From Thalassobius sp047123305 (lineage in GTDB: Bacteria > Pseudomonadota > Alphaproteobacteria > Rhodobacterales > Rhodobacteraceae), in contig NZ_CP138918.1 in assembly GCF_047123305.1 (NCBI RefSeq), positions 2,542,001 through 2,606,000 on the forward strand: DNA of 64,000 nt, read 5' to 3'. This document shows positions 1 to 7,878 of the stretch, piece by piece. The position numbers and the translations under genes were made by a program. Position 1 is the first letter of the stretch, and the number at the start of each line of letters is the position of its first letter. The notes under the pieces are model-generated. The model ran no database searches, was not told the origin of the DNA, and saw nothing but the letters and a program-made list of their open reading frames with translations.

Positions 1-537
1 GATCGAGTAGGGGCCGGCGGGGTCAAATTTCACCGCGGTAAACCCTTGGTCGACCAAGGCCGACGCGGCCTCTGCGGCCAGATGCGGGTCATTGTAGACG
101 TTTGGCGTTTCCGGGTCAGGATAGACGTCGCCTTCGGGCGGGTAGAGGTAGCTGTAGCTGCGCAGGCGATCCTGTATCTTACCGCCCAAAAGCTGGTAAA
201 CGGACTGGTCTGCAGCTTTGCCGATGATGTCCCAGCAGGCCATTTCCAGCGCGCTCAGCACGCCCATCACGGTGACATCGGGGCGTTGGGTGAAACCGGC
301 GCCATAGGCCGCGCGCCACATGTATTCGATGCGGTGCGGATCAGATCCGGCAAAGTGGCGGGCAAACATCTCTTCCGCCATTAGTGCGCAGAGGCGGCCC
401 GAGAAGGTGGCGTTATAAACCTCACCGACGCCGGTGATGCCGCAGGTAGTGGTCAGGCGGACAAAGATGAAATAGCGCCCGCCGTGACGTGGCGGCGGGT
501 TGGCAACCACAAAGGTTTCAATGTCCTGCAATTTCAT
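1..537 (-). CDS. Mandelate racemase / muconate lactonizing enzyme family protein (partial)
   Basis: The first 179 codons of an enolase-superfamily protein; the gene runs off the left edge, so the catalytic barrel with its metal-binding acids is not visible. The N-terminal capping domain reads well: MKLQDIETFVV, then PPRHGGRYFIFVRL, the ITGVGEVY segment and SALEMACWDIIGKA, all typical of acid-sugar dehydratases and cycloisomerases. The ATG follows an AGGAGG ribosome binding site (CAGGAGGCCCGCG). It lies 93 bases downstream of the GntR gene on the same strand and is probably the last known member of the arm that starts with the ectoine hydrolase. Substrate cannot be called from this part. An acid-sugar lactone or hydroxyproline-type substrate is possible. 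Confidence 0.85.
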   Translation of the reverse strand, partial: MKLQDIETFVVANPPPRHGGRYFIFVRLTTTCGITGVGEVYNATFSGRLCALMAEEMFARHFAGSDPHRIEYMWRAAYGAGFTQRPDVTVMGVLSALEMACWDIIGKAADQSVYQLLGGKIQDRLRSYSYLYPPEGDVYPDPETPNVYNDPHLAAEAASALVDQGFTAVKFDPAGPYSI

Positions 538-630
538 CGCGGGCCTCCTGTGTCGAAGGCACGATAGGCAGAACGCGGCACATCACAAAGGGTTATCTCG
601 CGGCACTCTGCTGAAGGCCGCAGGTGAGAC

Positions 631-1299
631 CTATTCGCCGTCTGACTGCTGCTGCAGACGGTTGAAGCTCATCGAGATATGGGCGCGCTGAATATGCGCC
701 ACGGCCTCCAGATCACCGGCGGCGAGGGCCAGCGCAATCGCTTCCATCTCGTGGTGAAAAATGCGGAACTCTTCGTTCAGATCCAGCTTTGCCGCTTTGG
801 CCATCGTCAGCCAGATCCGCTTGGTCTGGTAATAAAGCCGTTCCTGAATCTCCCGCAGGGGTAGGTTTTCGGTCAGATCCATCAGGGTTTGGAAGACATC
901 AATGTCGAACTGGGTGAATTCGCGTGGGGTGCCGCCGTCGATGATCTGCTGCGACCGTTCCAGCAGGGTATCAAACCGCGCCAAATAGGCCGCGTCAGGC
1001 TGTACCGGATCCAGCCGACCGGTGATTTCGATCAGCTCCAGCCGGAGGCGGTAGACCTGTTCCAGCTCATTGATATTGGCGTCGGTCACAAAGGTGCCGA
1101 CGCCGTGTTGCGAATAGACCAGCCCTTCGTCCTCAAGCCGTGCAAGCACGCGGCGCAGAGGGGTGCGAGAAATACCGAAATCCTCGGCCAGTTCGGTTTC
1201 CGACAGGCGCATTCCGGGTGGGTAGTCGAGCAAGCAGATCCGTTGGCGCATCTCATGATGGATCGCCTCGTGCCTGTCGCGCGCACCCGTTTCAGCCAT
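631..1299 (-). CDS. GntR family transcriptional regulator (FCD type)
   Basis: A DNA-binding repressor or activator of 222 residues. The N-terminal winged helix (roughly residues 10-75) contains GMRLSETELAEDFGISRTPLRRVL and the wing LVYSQHGVGTFV. The rest is the all-helical effector-binding FCD domain. I chose the ATG at 1299, with GGAG nine bases upstream, over a TTG 15 bases earlier. The start overlaps the end of the deacetylase gene by 8 bases, so the two are co-transcribed and probably coupled. FCD regulators usually bind short palindromes of the type TNGTNNNACNA; a perfect match to that type lies between the two arms of this locus at 3774-3785, which makes local autoregulation likely. Confidence 0.9.
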   Translation of the reverse strand: MAETGARDRHEAIHHEMRQRICLLDYPPGMRLSETELAEDFGISRTPLRRVLARLEDEGLVYSQHGVGTFVTDANINELEQVYRLRLELIEITGRLDPVQPDAAYLARFDTLLERSQQIIDGGTPREFTQFDIDVFQTLMDLTENLPLREIQERLYYQTKRIWLTMAKAAKLDLNEEFRIFHHEMEAIALALAAGDLEAVAHIQRAHISMSFNRLQQQSDGE

Positions 1300-2452
1300 G
1301 TAATCGGTCTCCAAGTCGTTCCAGCATTGTCAGGCACTGCTGCAATTGATCCAGAGACAGGTATTCGTCCGCCTTATGCGCCTGCTCAATCGAGCCGGGG
1401 CCGCAGACAACCACATCGGTGCCAAGTGCTTGGAAAATACCCGCTTCGGTTCCAAAAGCAACCAGATCTGCCCCGTTTGCACCGGTGAGTTCCGAGACGA
1501 TGCGCTTCGCTTCATTTTCCTCGGTTGGGATCAGACCGGCCACCTCCGCGATGGTTTCCAGCCGGATGCCCGCGTCAGGGTCCACGCTGTGCATTTGGGG
1601 CACCAGTTCTTCATCGCAATACCGCGCCAACTCCTCTTTAACGAAATCCGCATCGCCATCCTGAACGGGCCGCATTTCCCAGTCGATCCACGCGTTGGAG
1701 GGGATGACGTTATTGGCCACACCGCCGTTCAGGGCACCCACGTTGATGGTGGTCCAGGGTGGTTCAAACGGGCTGTCAGCCGGGGCCATCGCACGCAGGC
1801 GGTCCTTCAGTTCAAGGATTTTGCCGACATAGCGCGCGGCATATTCCACCGCGTTGACACCCCGATCGGGCAGAGAGCCGTGTCCAGCCAGCCCGTGGAA
1901 ATGGGTGGTATATTCGCAGCAGCCCTTGTGTCCCTCGATGATCCGCATTTCGGTCGGCTCACCAATGATGGCAACGCCTGGCGTCAGGCCACGTTCTTTC
2001 AGCACTTCGGCCAGGTGCTGGGCGCCGAAACAGCCGATTTCCTCATCATAGGTGAAGGCGAAATGCACAGGTCGATCTTTGACCTTTGCTGCATAAAGAG
2101 GCGCCATGGCCAGCGTGGCCGCGATGAACCCTTTCATGTCGCAAGTGCCGCGGCCAAAGAGCTTGCCGTCTTTCTCAATCATGTCAAAGGGATCCGAGGC
2201 CCATTGCTGATCGCTGACTGGGACCACATCGGAATGGCCAGAGAGCAGAATACCGCCGTCCACTTCGGGACCCAAAGTGGCAAAGAGATTTGCCTTGGTG
2301 CCACAGGGGGCAATGATGTGATCCACCTTGGCGCCGCAGTCTTCCAACAGGCGGGCGGCATAGGCGATCAGATCCATATTCCCGTCGGAAGACACCGACG
2401 GGAAAGCAATCAGATCGGCAAGGATCTGTTTGGTGCGGGCGAGATGCGTCAT
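1292..2452 (-). CDS. argE: M20 family deacetylase, ArgE-like (acetylornithine or N-acetyl-diaminobutyrate deacetylase)
   Basis: A zinc-dependent amidohydrolase of 386 residues, the normal ArgE length. Metal and catalytic residues are visible: HSD at 73-75, GRGTCDMKG with Asp105, and YDEEIG with Glu137/138. ArgE removes acetyl from N2-acetylornithine. The ATG overlaps the stop of the upstream ectoine hydrolase gene by 4 bases (ATGA), so the two are translationally coupled. Ectoine hydrolase releases N-acetyl-2,4-diaminobutyrate, a one-carbon-shorter analogue of acetylornithine, so this enzyme probably performs the deacetylation step of ectoine catabolism (the role of DoeB or EutE, or of the M20-type DoeB2). 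Family is clear; substrate is inferred from context. Confidence 0.9.
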   Translation of the reverse strand: MTHLARTKQILADLIAFPSVSSDGNMDLIAYAARLLEDCGAKVDHIIAPCGTKANLFATLGPEVDGGILLSGHSDVVPVSDQQWASDPFDMIEKDGKLFGRGTCDMKGFIAATLAMAPLYAAKVKDRPVHFAFTYDEEIGCFGAQHLAEVLKERGLTPGVAIIGEPTEMRIIEGHKGCCEYTTHFHGLAGHGSLPDRGVNAVEYAARYVGKILELKDRLRAMAPADSPFEPPWTTINVGALNGGVANNVIPSNAWIDWEMRPVQDGDADFVKEELARYCDEELVPQMHSVDPDAGIRLETIAEVAGLIPTEENEAKRIVSELTGANGADLVAFGTEAGIFQALGTDVVVCGPGSIEQAHKADEYLSLDQLQQCLTMLERLGDRLHG

Positions 2453-3633
2453 GGTTTGACAAACATCTTGCGATCTACTGAGCAGAGTGGTTCCGCGGCA
2501 CCATTTTCGGTGATCAGCATAGTTTCGGTGGTCTCAAGTCCCCAGCTGTCCATCCACAGCGCCGGCATGAAATGGAAGGTCATGCCCGGCTCCAGCACGG
2601 TGGTGTCTTCGGTCCGGATTGAGGCCGTACGCTCACCCCAATCGGGTGGGTAGCTGAGGCCAATGGGGTAGCCCATCCGACCAGAGCGTTCGATGCCATG
2701 TTTGGCCAGCACATCCATAAAGGCATTGGCGATGTCACAGGTGCGATTGCCTGCTTTCGCCGCTTCCAGACCGGCGGCGATGCCTTCCAGCTGCGCAGCT
2801 TCGGCGTCCAACATCTCTTGCGGTGGCTTGCCAAGATAAACTGTCCGGCTCAGCGGCGCATGATAGCGGCGGTAGCAGCCCGACAGCTCAAAAAAGGTCG
2901 CTTCGCCTGCCTTCATCGGATCACCGTTCCACGTCAAATGGGCGGCGGTGGCATCCAGCCCCGACGGTGTCAGCGGCACAATTGCAGGGTAGTCCCCCCA
3001 GATGTCATCTACCCCGGTGATGCCGGCGTGGTAGATCTCGGCCACCAGATCGTTTTTGCGCAGGCCCGGTTCGGCCTTTTCGATGGCGGTGGTGATGACC
3101 TTGTCGGTGATCTGCGCGGCCTTGCGAATGAACGCGACTTCTTCTCCGGATTTCACCAGTCGCTGCCAGTTCACCATTGCGGTGGCGTCACAGAAGGTGG
3201 CGCCGGGCAGTTCTTCGACCAGCACCGCATGGGCCTTGGCGGAGTAATAGTAGTTCTCCATCTCCACACCGATGCGCTTGCCTTCCGCGCCAAGGGCTTT
3301 GATGTGGCCGGCCAGATCCTGCATCGGGTGGTGTTCCGTGGACTGGACAAAGTGGTCGGCGTAGCCGTGCACGTGGTTTGGCTCCATCCAGCAGGTGCGG
3401 TTGGCGCCAACGCTATCCATGTAGCGGCCCCACCAGATCGGGTCACCTTCCAGCGGCACCAGAACCCCTTGGTGCACATAGAAGGACCAGCCGTCATAGC
3501 CGGTCAGCCAGGCCTGGTTCGACGGATCGGTCACAAACAAGAGATCAAGGCCCGCATTGGCCATCGCGGCGCGGGTTTTTTCCAGACGGCGGCTGTATTC
3601 GGCGCGGCTGAACGGCAGGGTTTTCAATGCCAT
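2449..3633 (-). CDS. doeA: Ectoine hydrolase DoeA / EutD (M24 peptidase family)
   Basis: A 394-residue creatinase/aminopeptidase-fold (pita-bread) hydrolase. The N-terminal stretch FSRAEYSRRLEKTRAAM, then DPSNQAWLTGYDGWSFY, is the characteristic DoeA/EutD opening. These enzymes open the ectoine ring to N-acetyl-L-2,4-diaminobutyrate, in the cytoplasm. Length agrees with the family (about 390-400). It is the first gene of the leftward arm, 198 bases from the divergent AsnC gene, and is coupled to the M20 deacetylase by an ATGA overlap. A purine-rich GGGGATACGACCT precedes the ATG. The main alternative is a related M24 amidohydrolase acting on another cyclic or acylated osmolyte. Confidence 0.88.
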   Translation of the reverse strand: MALKTLPFSRAEYSRRLEKTRAAMANAGLDLLFVTDPSNQAWLTGYDGWSFYVHQGVLVPLEGDPIWWGRYMDSVGANRTCWMEPNHVHGYADHFVQSTEHHPMQDLAGHIKALGAEGKRIGVEMENYYYSAKAHAVLVEELPGATFCDATAMVNWQRLVKSGEEVAFIRKAAQITDKVITTAIEKAEPGLRKNDLVAEIYHAGITGVDDIWGDYPAIVPLTPSGLDATAAHLTWNGDPMKAGEATFFELSGCYRRYHAPLSRTVYLGKPPQEMLDAEAAQLEGIAAGLEAAKAGNRTCDIANAFMDVLAKHGIERSGRMGYPIGLSYPPDWGERTASIRTEDTTVLEPGMTFHFMPALWMDSWGLETTETMLITENGAAEPLCSVDRKMFVKP

Positions 3634-3773
3634 AGGTCGTATCCCCGTGAAGAGAGTGTTGTGTACAGGTTGTGTGGTGGTGGCAGGTTTTGTGGCTGAA
3701 TGGCGCTCTTTGAGCCCGTTTTCAGCCGCTGCTTGCAGGTATATTCGATGGGGATGGAGCCTGCGTCAATACT

Positions 3774-3785
3774 CTTGTATACAAG
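3774..3785. promoter_or_regulatory. Perfect palindrome, candidate GntR operator
   Basis: CTTGTATACAAG is a perfect 12-base palindrome midway between the divergent doeA and AsnC-type genes. Its core TTGTATACAA fits the TNGTNNNACNA pattern of FCD-type GntR operators, and such a regulator is encoded in the leftward arm. A weaker related site, TTGTGTACAG, lies about 115 bases to the left near the doeA start. Binding is inferred, not shown. Confidence 0.55.
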
Positions 3786-3831
3786 TGAGGGACTGCCTCA
3801 CCTCCAACACTCAGGTTTTACACGTCGTTCC

Positions 3832-4329
3832 ATGCTACTTGATGATCGGGATATTGCGATTTTGAAGGTGCTTAGCACCGAAGGCCGGATCACCAAATCG
3901 GCCTTGGCGGACCGAATCGGCCTGTCGCCAACGCCTTGTTGGGACCGGTTGAAGAAGCTGGAAAAGGCGGGCTTGATCGAAGGCTATGGCGCAAGGATCA
4001 ACCTCAAGAAACTGGGGCCGCATGTGACCATTTTTGTGGTTGCCGAATTGCAGGCCCACACCGCTGCCAGTTTCCGCGCCTTTGAGGCGGCGTTGCAGCG
4101 CTATGAGGAAGTAACGGGCGCCTGGGCCCTGGGCGGCGGCTTTGATTATCTGCTGCAGGTCGTCACCAAAGACATTGACGCCTACCAACGTCTGATCGAC
4201 GCCATGCTTGAGGCCCGGCTGGGGCTGGCGCGGTATTTCACTTATGTTGTGACAAAACCGGTGAAGGGGCAGGGGGTGCCGCCACTGGAGCTTCTGCTTT
4301 CTTCTGACGGAGGCGGGCGTGACAGCTGA
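3832..4329 (+). CDS. Lrp/AsnC family transcriptional regulator (DoeX / AsnC-like)
   Basis: A 165-residue feast/famine regulator. The start MLLDDRDIAILKVL is typical of the family; an upstream in-frame extension of 44 codons has no family resemblance and would run through the intergenic palindrome, so I use the ATG at 3832. The winged helix has SALADRIGLSPTPCWDRLKKLEKAGLIEGY; the C-terminal half is the RAM-type sensor domain. Lrp/AsnC proteins sense amino acids. The counterpart in ectoine clusters (DoeX, or AsnC next to ssd and atf) responds to diaminobutyrate-type intermediates. It heads the rightward arm and is followed after 82 bases by the aldehyde dehydrogenase gene. Confidence 0.88.
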   Translation: MLLDDRDIAILKVLSTEGRITKSALADRIGLSPTPCWDRLKKLEKAGLIEGYGARINLKKLGPHVTIFVVAELQAHTAASFRAFEAALQRYEEVTGAWALGGGFDYLLQVVTKDIDAYQRLIDAMLEARLGLARYFTYVVTKPVKGQGVPPLELLLSSDGGGRDS

Positions 4330-4411
4330 GTATTCTGCCGCCGCAACAAACTTCAGTCCAAATCTCTGCGGCCTTCCGGTCAGTTTTCCAACAAAAGACT
4401 TGGGGAATGAC

Positions 4412-5887
4412 ATGGAACAAAAAGACCTGATCTCGGCCGCTGGCATCACCGACAAAGCCCTGGTGCGCAGCTTTTCCTACATCGATGGCAAGTGGTGTGC
4501 TGCTGAAGGTGGTGCGACGATTGCTGTTACCGACCCCGCAGACGGGGCGATTGTGGGCGAGGTCGCGAGCCTTTCGGCAGCCGAATCCAGCCGCGCCGTG
4601 GCGGCTGCACAGGCAGCCTTTCTGGCCTGGGCAGCGCTGCTGCCGCAGGAGCGTGCTGAAAAACTGCGCCTCTGGGGCGCGTTGCAACTGCAACACCGCG
4701 AAGATCTGGCCCGCATGATGGTGCTGGAACAGGGCAAACCCCTGTCCGAAGCCCGTGGTGAGATCGACTATGGCGCAGGCTTTGTAGATTTCTATGCAGA
4801 AGAGGCCAAACGTCCCAATATCGAAGGTGTCACCAGCCACCTGCCGGATGCCGAGGTTGAGCTGTGGCGCGAACCGGTCGGCGTCGCCGCGCTGATCACC
4901 CCGTGGAATTTCCCCTCGGCTATGCTAACCCGCAAGGCGGCCGCAGCACTGGCGGCGGGCTGCACTGTGGTTTGCCACCCTTGCGTGGAAACCCCGTTCA
5001 GCGCGCTGGCCTTGGCGGAACTGGCCGAACGGGCGGGCATTCCCGCCGGTGTGTTCAACGTCGTGACGGGACATGCGCCCACCGTGGTGAAACCCTGGAC
5101 CGAAGACGCCCGTGTGCGAGCGTTGTCGTTCACCGGCTCTACGGAAGTGGGCAAGCTGCTCTGCCGTCAGTCCTCGGAAACGGTGAAGACGCTGGTGATG
5201 GAACTGGGTGGCCATGCACCGGTTATCGTCTTTCAAGATGCGGATCTGGACCGCGCGGTTGCTGAAACCATTAAGGCAAAATTCGCCACCACCGGTCAGG
5301 ATTGCCTGGGGGCAAACCGCATTTATGTGGATCGCGCGATCTACGCCGAATTCTGCGCCAAGTTCACCGAAGCGACCAAGGGGCTGACCCTCGCGCCGGG
5401 CATGGAGGATGCCGATCTTGGTCCGTTGATGAATGAAAAGGCGGTGGTCAAACAGGAAGAGCATGTCGCCGATGCTCTGGCCAAAGGGGCGCGGCTGACC
5501 TGTGGTGGCAAACGGGATCCGCTGGGCCCATTGTTCTATCAGGCGACCGTTGTGGTGGATGTCCCCGAAGACGCCTTGATCCTAAGCGAAGAGACCTTTG
5601 GACCCGTTGCAGCGATCCTGCCCTTTGACAGCGAGGAAGAGGTCATCACCAAAGCCAATGACACCGAATACGGCCTTGTTGCCTATGTCCACAGTCAGGA
5701 TCCCCGCCGCATCTACCGCACCTCGCGCGCGCTGCAATTTGGAATGGTGGCGGTCAACCGCACCAAGGTCACCGGCGCACCGATCCCCTTTGGCGGCACC
5801 AAACAATCGGGGCTGGGCCGCGAAGGCGCCCGTCAGGGCATGGAGGCTTTTACCGAGATCAAATACGTCTGCCGCGACTGGGGCTAA
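4412..5887 (+). CDS. NAD(P)-dependent succinate/aspartate-semialdehyde dehydrogenase (Ssd-like)
   Basis: An aldehyde dehydrogenase of 491 residues. Signature segments are LITPWNFP (161-168), FTGSTEVGK (240-248), general base Glu264 in MELGGHAP and nucleophile Cys298 in GQDCLGANR. The C-terminal PFGGTKQSGLGREG stretch is the usual SSADH-type closure. I start at the ATG at 4412, preceded by TGGGGAATGAC, rather than 31 codons upstream. In ectoine clusters this enzyme oxidises the aldehyde left by transamination of diaminobutyrate (aspartate semialdehyde to aspartate). One oddity: the cofactor-contacting lysine of the usual KPA motif is replaced by histidine (CHPC, His189). Confidence 0.9.
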   Translation: MEQKDLISAAGITDKALVRSFSYIDGKWCAAEGGATIAVTDPADGAIVGEVASLSAAESSRAVAAAQAAFLAWAALLPQERAEKLRLWGALQLQHREDLARMMVLEQGKPLSEARGEIDYGAGFVDFYAEEAKRPNIEGVTSHLPDAEVELWREPVGVAALITPWNFPSAMLTRKAAAALAAGCTVVCHPCVETPFSALALAELAERAGIPAGVFNVVTGHAPTVVKPWTEDARVRALSFTGSTEVGKLLCRQSSETVKTLVMELGGHAPVIVFQDADLDRAVAETIKAKFATTGQDCLGANRIYVDRAIYAEFCAKFTEATKGLTLAPGMEDADLGPLMNEKAVVKQEEHVADALAKGARLTCGGKRDPLGPLFYQATVVVDVPEDALILSEETFGPVAAILPFDSEEEVITKANDTEYGLVAYVHSQDPRRIYRTSRALQFGMVAVNRTKVTGAPIPFGGTKQSGLGREGARQGMEAFTEIKYVCRDWG

Positions 5888-5982
5888 TCCCCTGCGGCAG
5901 TTGAAAAACAAAGGGGGCTCCCCCCCCAAAACGATGAAGCAAGAGCCGGCCGGCTAATAGGCTGGTGCAGAAAGGACCTGAG

Positions 5983-7356
5983 ATGTTGAAAAACGATCAG
6001 CTGGCGGAATGGGACCGCGACAACTTTTTCCACCCTTCGACCGCGCTGGGCGCTTTTGCCCGGGGCGAGATGGACAACCGTGTGGTGAAAACCGCATCGG
6101 GCGTGTTCATTGAGGACCGCGAAGGCAACAAACTGCTGGACGCCTTTGCGGGCCTCTACTGCGTGAACGTCGGCTATGGCCGTCAGGACATCGCCGAAGC
6201 CATCGCCGATCAGGCGCGCGAACTGGCCTACTACCACTCTTATGTGGGGCACGGTACTGAGGCTTCGATCACCCTGTCGAAAATGATCCTCGACCGCGCA
6301 CCGGACAATATGTCGAAGGTGTATTTTGGTCTGGGTGGTTCTGACGCGAACGAAACCAACGTCAAGCTGATCTGGTATTACAACAACATCCTGGGCCGTC
6401 CTGAGAAGAAAAAGATCATCTCGCGCTGGCGGGGCTATCATGGCTCGGGTCTGGTTACAGGGTCGCTGACGGGCCTAGAGCTGTTCCACAAGAAGTTTGA
6501 TCTGCCCGTTGAACAGGTGATCCACACTGAGGCACCGTATTATTTCCGACGTGACGATCTGGATATGTCCGAAGAACAGTTCGTGGCCCATTGCGCGTCC
6601 GAACTGGAGGCCTTAATCGAACGCGAAGGCGCAGACACCATCGCTGCTTTCATCGGCGAGCCTGTTCTGGGCACCGGCGGCATCGTGCCGCCGCCCGCAG
6701 GCTACTGGGAAGCCATTCAGGCTGTGCTGAAAAAACACGACATCTTGCTGGTTGCCGATGAGGTGGTCACCGGTTTTGGCCGTCTGGGCGCCATGTTCGG
6801 CTCCGAACATTACGGCATTGAGCCTGACATCATCACCATCGCCAAAGGCCTGACCTCGGCCTATGCGCCGCTGTCGGGGTCCATCGTCAGCGATAAGGTC
6901 TGGGCGGTGCTGGAAAAAGGCACCGATGAAAATGGTCCGATCGGCCACGGCTGGACCTATTCGGCCCACCCGATCGGCGCGGCGGCGGGCGTTGCCAACC
7001 TCAAGCTGCTGGATGAGCTGAACCTTGTCAGCAATGCCGGCGACGTGGGGGGCTACCTGAACAAGTCGATGGCAGAGGCGCTGGGTGAGCACGCCAACGT
7101 CGGTGAAATTCGCGGCGAAGGCATGCTCTGCGCCGTGGAATTTGTGAAAGATCGTGACAGCCGCACCTTCTTTGATGCCGCGGATAAGATCGGCCCGCAA
7201 ATCTCGGCCAAGTTGCTGGAACAGGACAAGGTCATTGCCCGTGCCATGCCGCAAGGCGATATCCTGGGTTTTGCACCGCCGTTCTGCCTGACCAAAGAAG
7301 AAGCCGACACCGTGGTTGCGGCCACCGCCCGCGCTGTCAAAGCGGTTTTGGGCTAA
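5983..7356 (+). CDS. Class III aminotransferase (ectoine-cluster Atf / DoeD-like)
   Basis: A PLP-dependent aminotransferase of 457 residues. PLP-site features: Asp259 in LLVADEVVTGFGR and Schiff-base Lys288 in TIAKGLTSAYAPLSG. The ATG at 5983 has AAGGA seven bases upstream; an in-frame ATG six codons earlier lacks this spacing. It follows the dehydrogenase gene by 95 bases. In this context it would convert L-2,4-diaminobutyrate to aspartate semialdehyde, feeding the dehydrogenase. Family members also use omega-amino acids such as beta-alanine, GABA or putrescine with pyruvate, so the substrate is inferred from the neighbouring doeA and AsnC-type genes. Confidence 0.9.
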   Translation: MLKNDQLAEWDRDNFFHPSTALGAFARGEMDNRVVKTASGVFIEDREGNKLLDAFAGLYCVNVGYGRQDIAEAIADQARELAYYHSYVGHGTEASITLSKMILDRAPDNMSKVYFGLGGSDANETNVKLIWYYNNILGRPEKKKIISRWRGYHGSGLVTGSLTGLELFHKKFDLPVEQVIHTEAPYYFRRDDLDMSEEQFVAHCASELEALIEREGADTIAAFIGEPVLGTGGIVPPPAGYWEAIQAVLKKHDILLVADEVVTGFGRLGAMFGSEHYGIEPDIITIAKGLTSAYAPLSGSIVSDKVWAVLEKGTDENGPIGHGWTYSAHPIGAAAGVANLKLLDELNLVSNAGDVGGYLNKSMAEALGEHANVGEIRGEGMLCAVEFVKDRDSRTFFDAADKIGPQISAKLLEQDKVIARAMPQGDILGFAPPFCLTKEEADTVVAATARAVKAVLG

Positions 7357-7423
7357 CGCCTCCCCTCGGGGCTGACGCTCATTCCCCCGCGCCCCCGTCC
7401 CGGGGTGCTGGTTTTCCTTTTCC

Positions 7424-7465
7424 GGAAACCAAAACGCCCGCCTCTCCCCTCAGAGTGCGGGCGTT
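7424..7465 (-). terminator. Rho-independent terminator of the 7518-7745 gene
   Basis: Inverted repeat AACGCCCGC (7433-7441) and GCGGGCGTT (7457-7465). Read on the minus strand, the stem is followed by TTTTGGTTT. On the plus strand no T run follows, so it serves mainly the leftward small gene. Confidence 0.7.
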
Positions 7466-7517
7466 GCCGGGGGCGGGGCGTTAGCCCAACCCAGCCCGGC
7501 GTTCTTGGTGTTCTAAG

Positions 7518-7745
7518 TTAGCGGCGTTTGCGGTTTTGGCTGACATGGGCCTGGGCTTGGGCTGGGGTTTGAAACCATCCCGATGGGACCGGCTGGGACC
7601 GCAGCCAGGTTTTGGCCGCCTCCACCGTGTCCAATGGCGGGGCCGCAGGAAACTGGCGCAACCTGCAAAGAAGTTGCGCTTCGGTTGTCTCATAAAAGTA
7701 GCCGGGAACTGCACCCTTTGAGGGCATCACTATAGCAACGGGCAT
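7518..7745 (-). CDS. Small hypothetical protein (75 aa)
   Basis: I do not recognise a family. It begins MPVAIVMPSKGAVPGYFYE and carries a region rich in A, Q and P (TPAQAQAHVSQNRKRR) at its basic C-terminus; no signal peptide or membrane segment is evident. The ATG has GGAGAGAC upstream, and a hairpin with a T-rich run follows the stop on the same strand, both supporting a real transcription unit. It stands alone between the convergent aminotransferase gene and the downstream hydrolase. Confidence 0.45.
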   Translation of the reverse strand: MPVAIVMPSKGAVPGYFYETTEAQLLCRLRQFPAAPPLDTVEAAKTWLRSQPVPSGWFQTPAQAQAHVSQNRKRR

Positions 7746-7878
7746 GGGGGTCTCTCCGTTTCAAATGCCGCCCTCCAAAGGGTGCAGAGAGAGAAACGGT
7801 GTTTTCTCAAACTTCTAAAGGTAAGGAAAACCCCCAGCCGCTAAACGTATGTTGTGACTGTTCACACGCTAAGGGCGA

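Noticed and set aside
1346..2653. Plus-strand open frame (435 codons) over the M20 and doeA genes
   Set aside because: Antisense shadow; ArgE and DoeA motifs on the minus strand are clear.
3700..3831. Upstream 44-codon extension of the AsnC-type regulator
   Set aside because: It would translate through the palindromic operator and has no family similarity; Lrp proteins start as at 3832.
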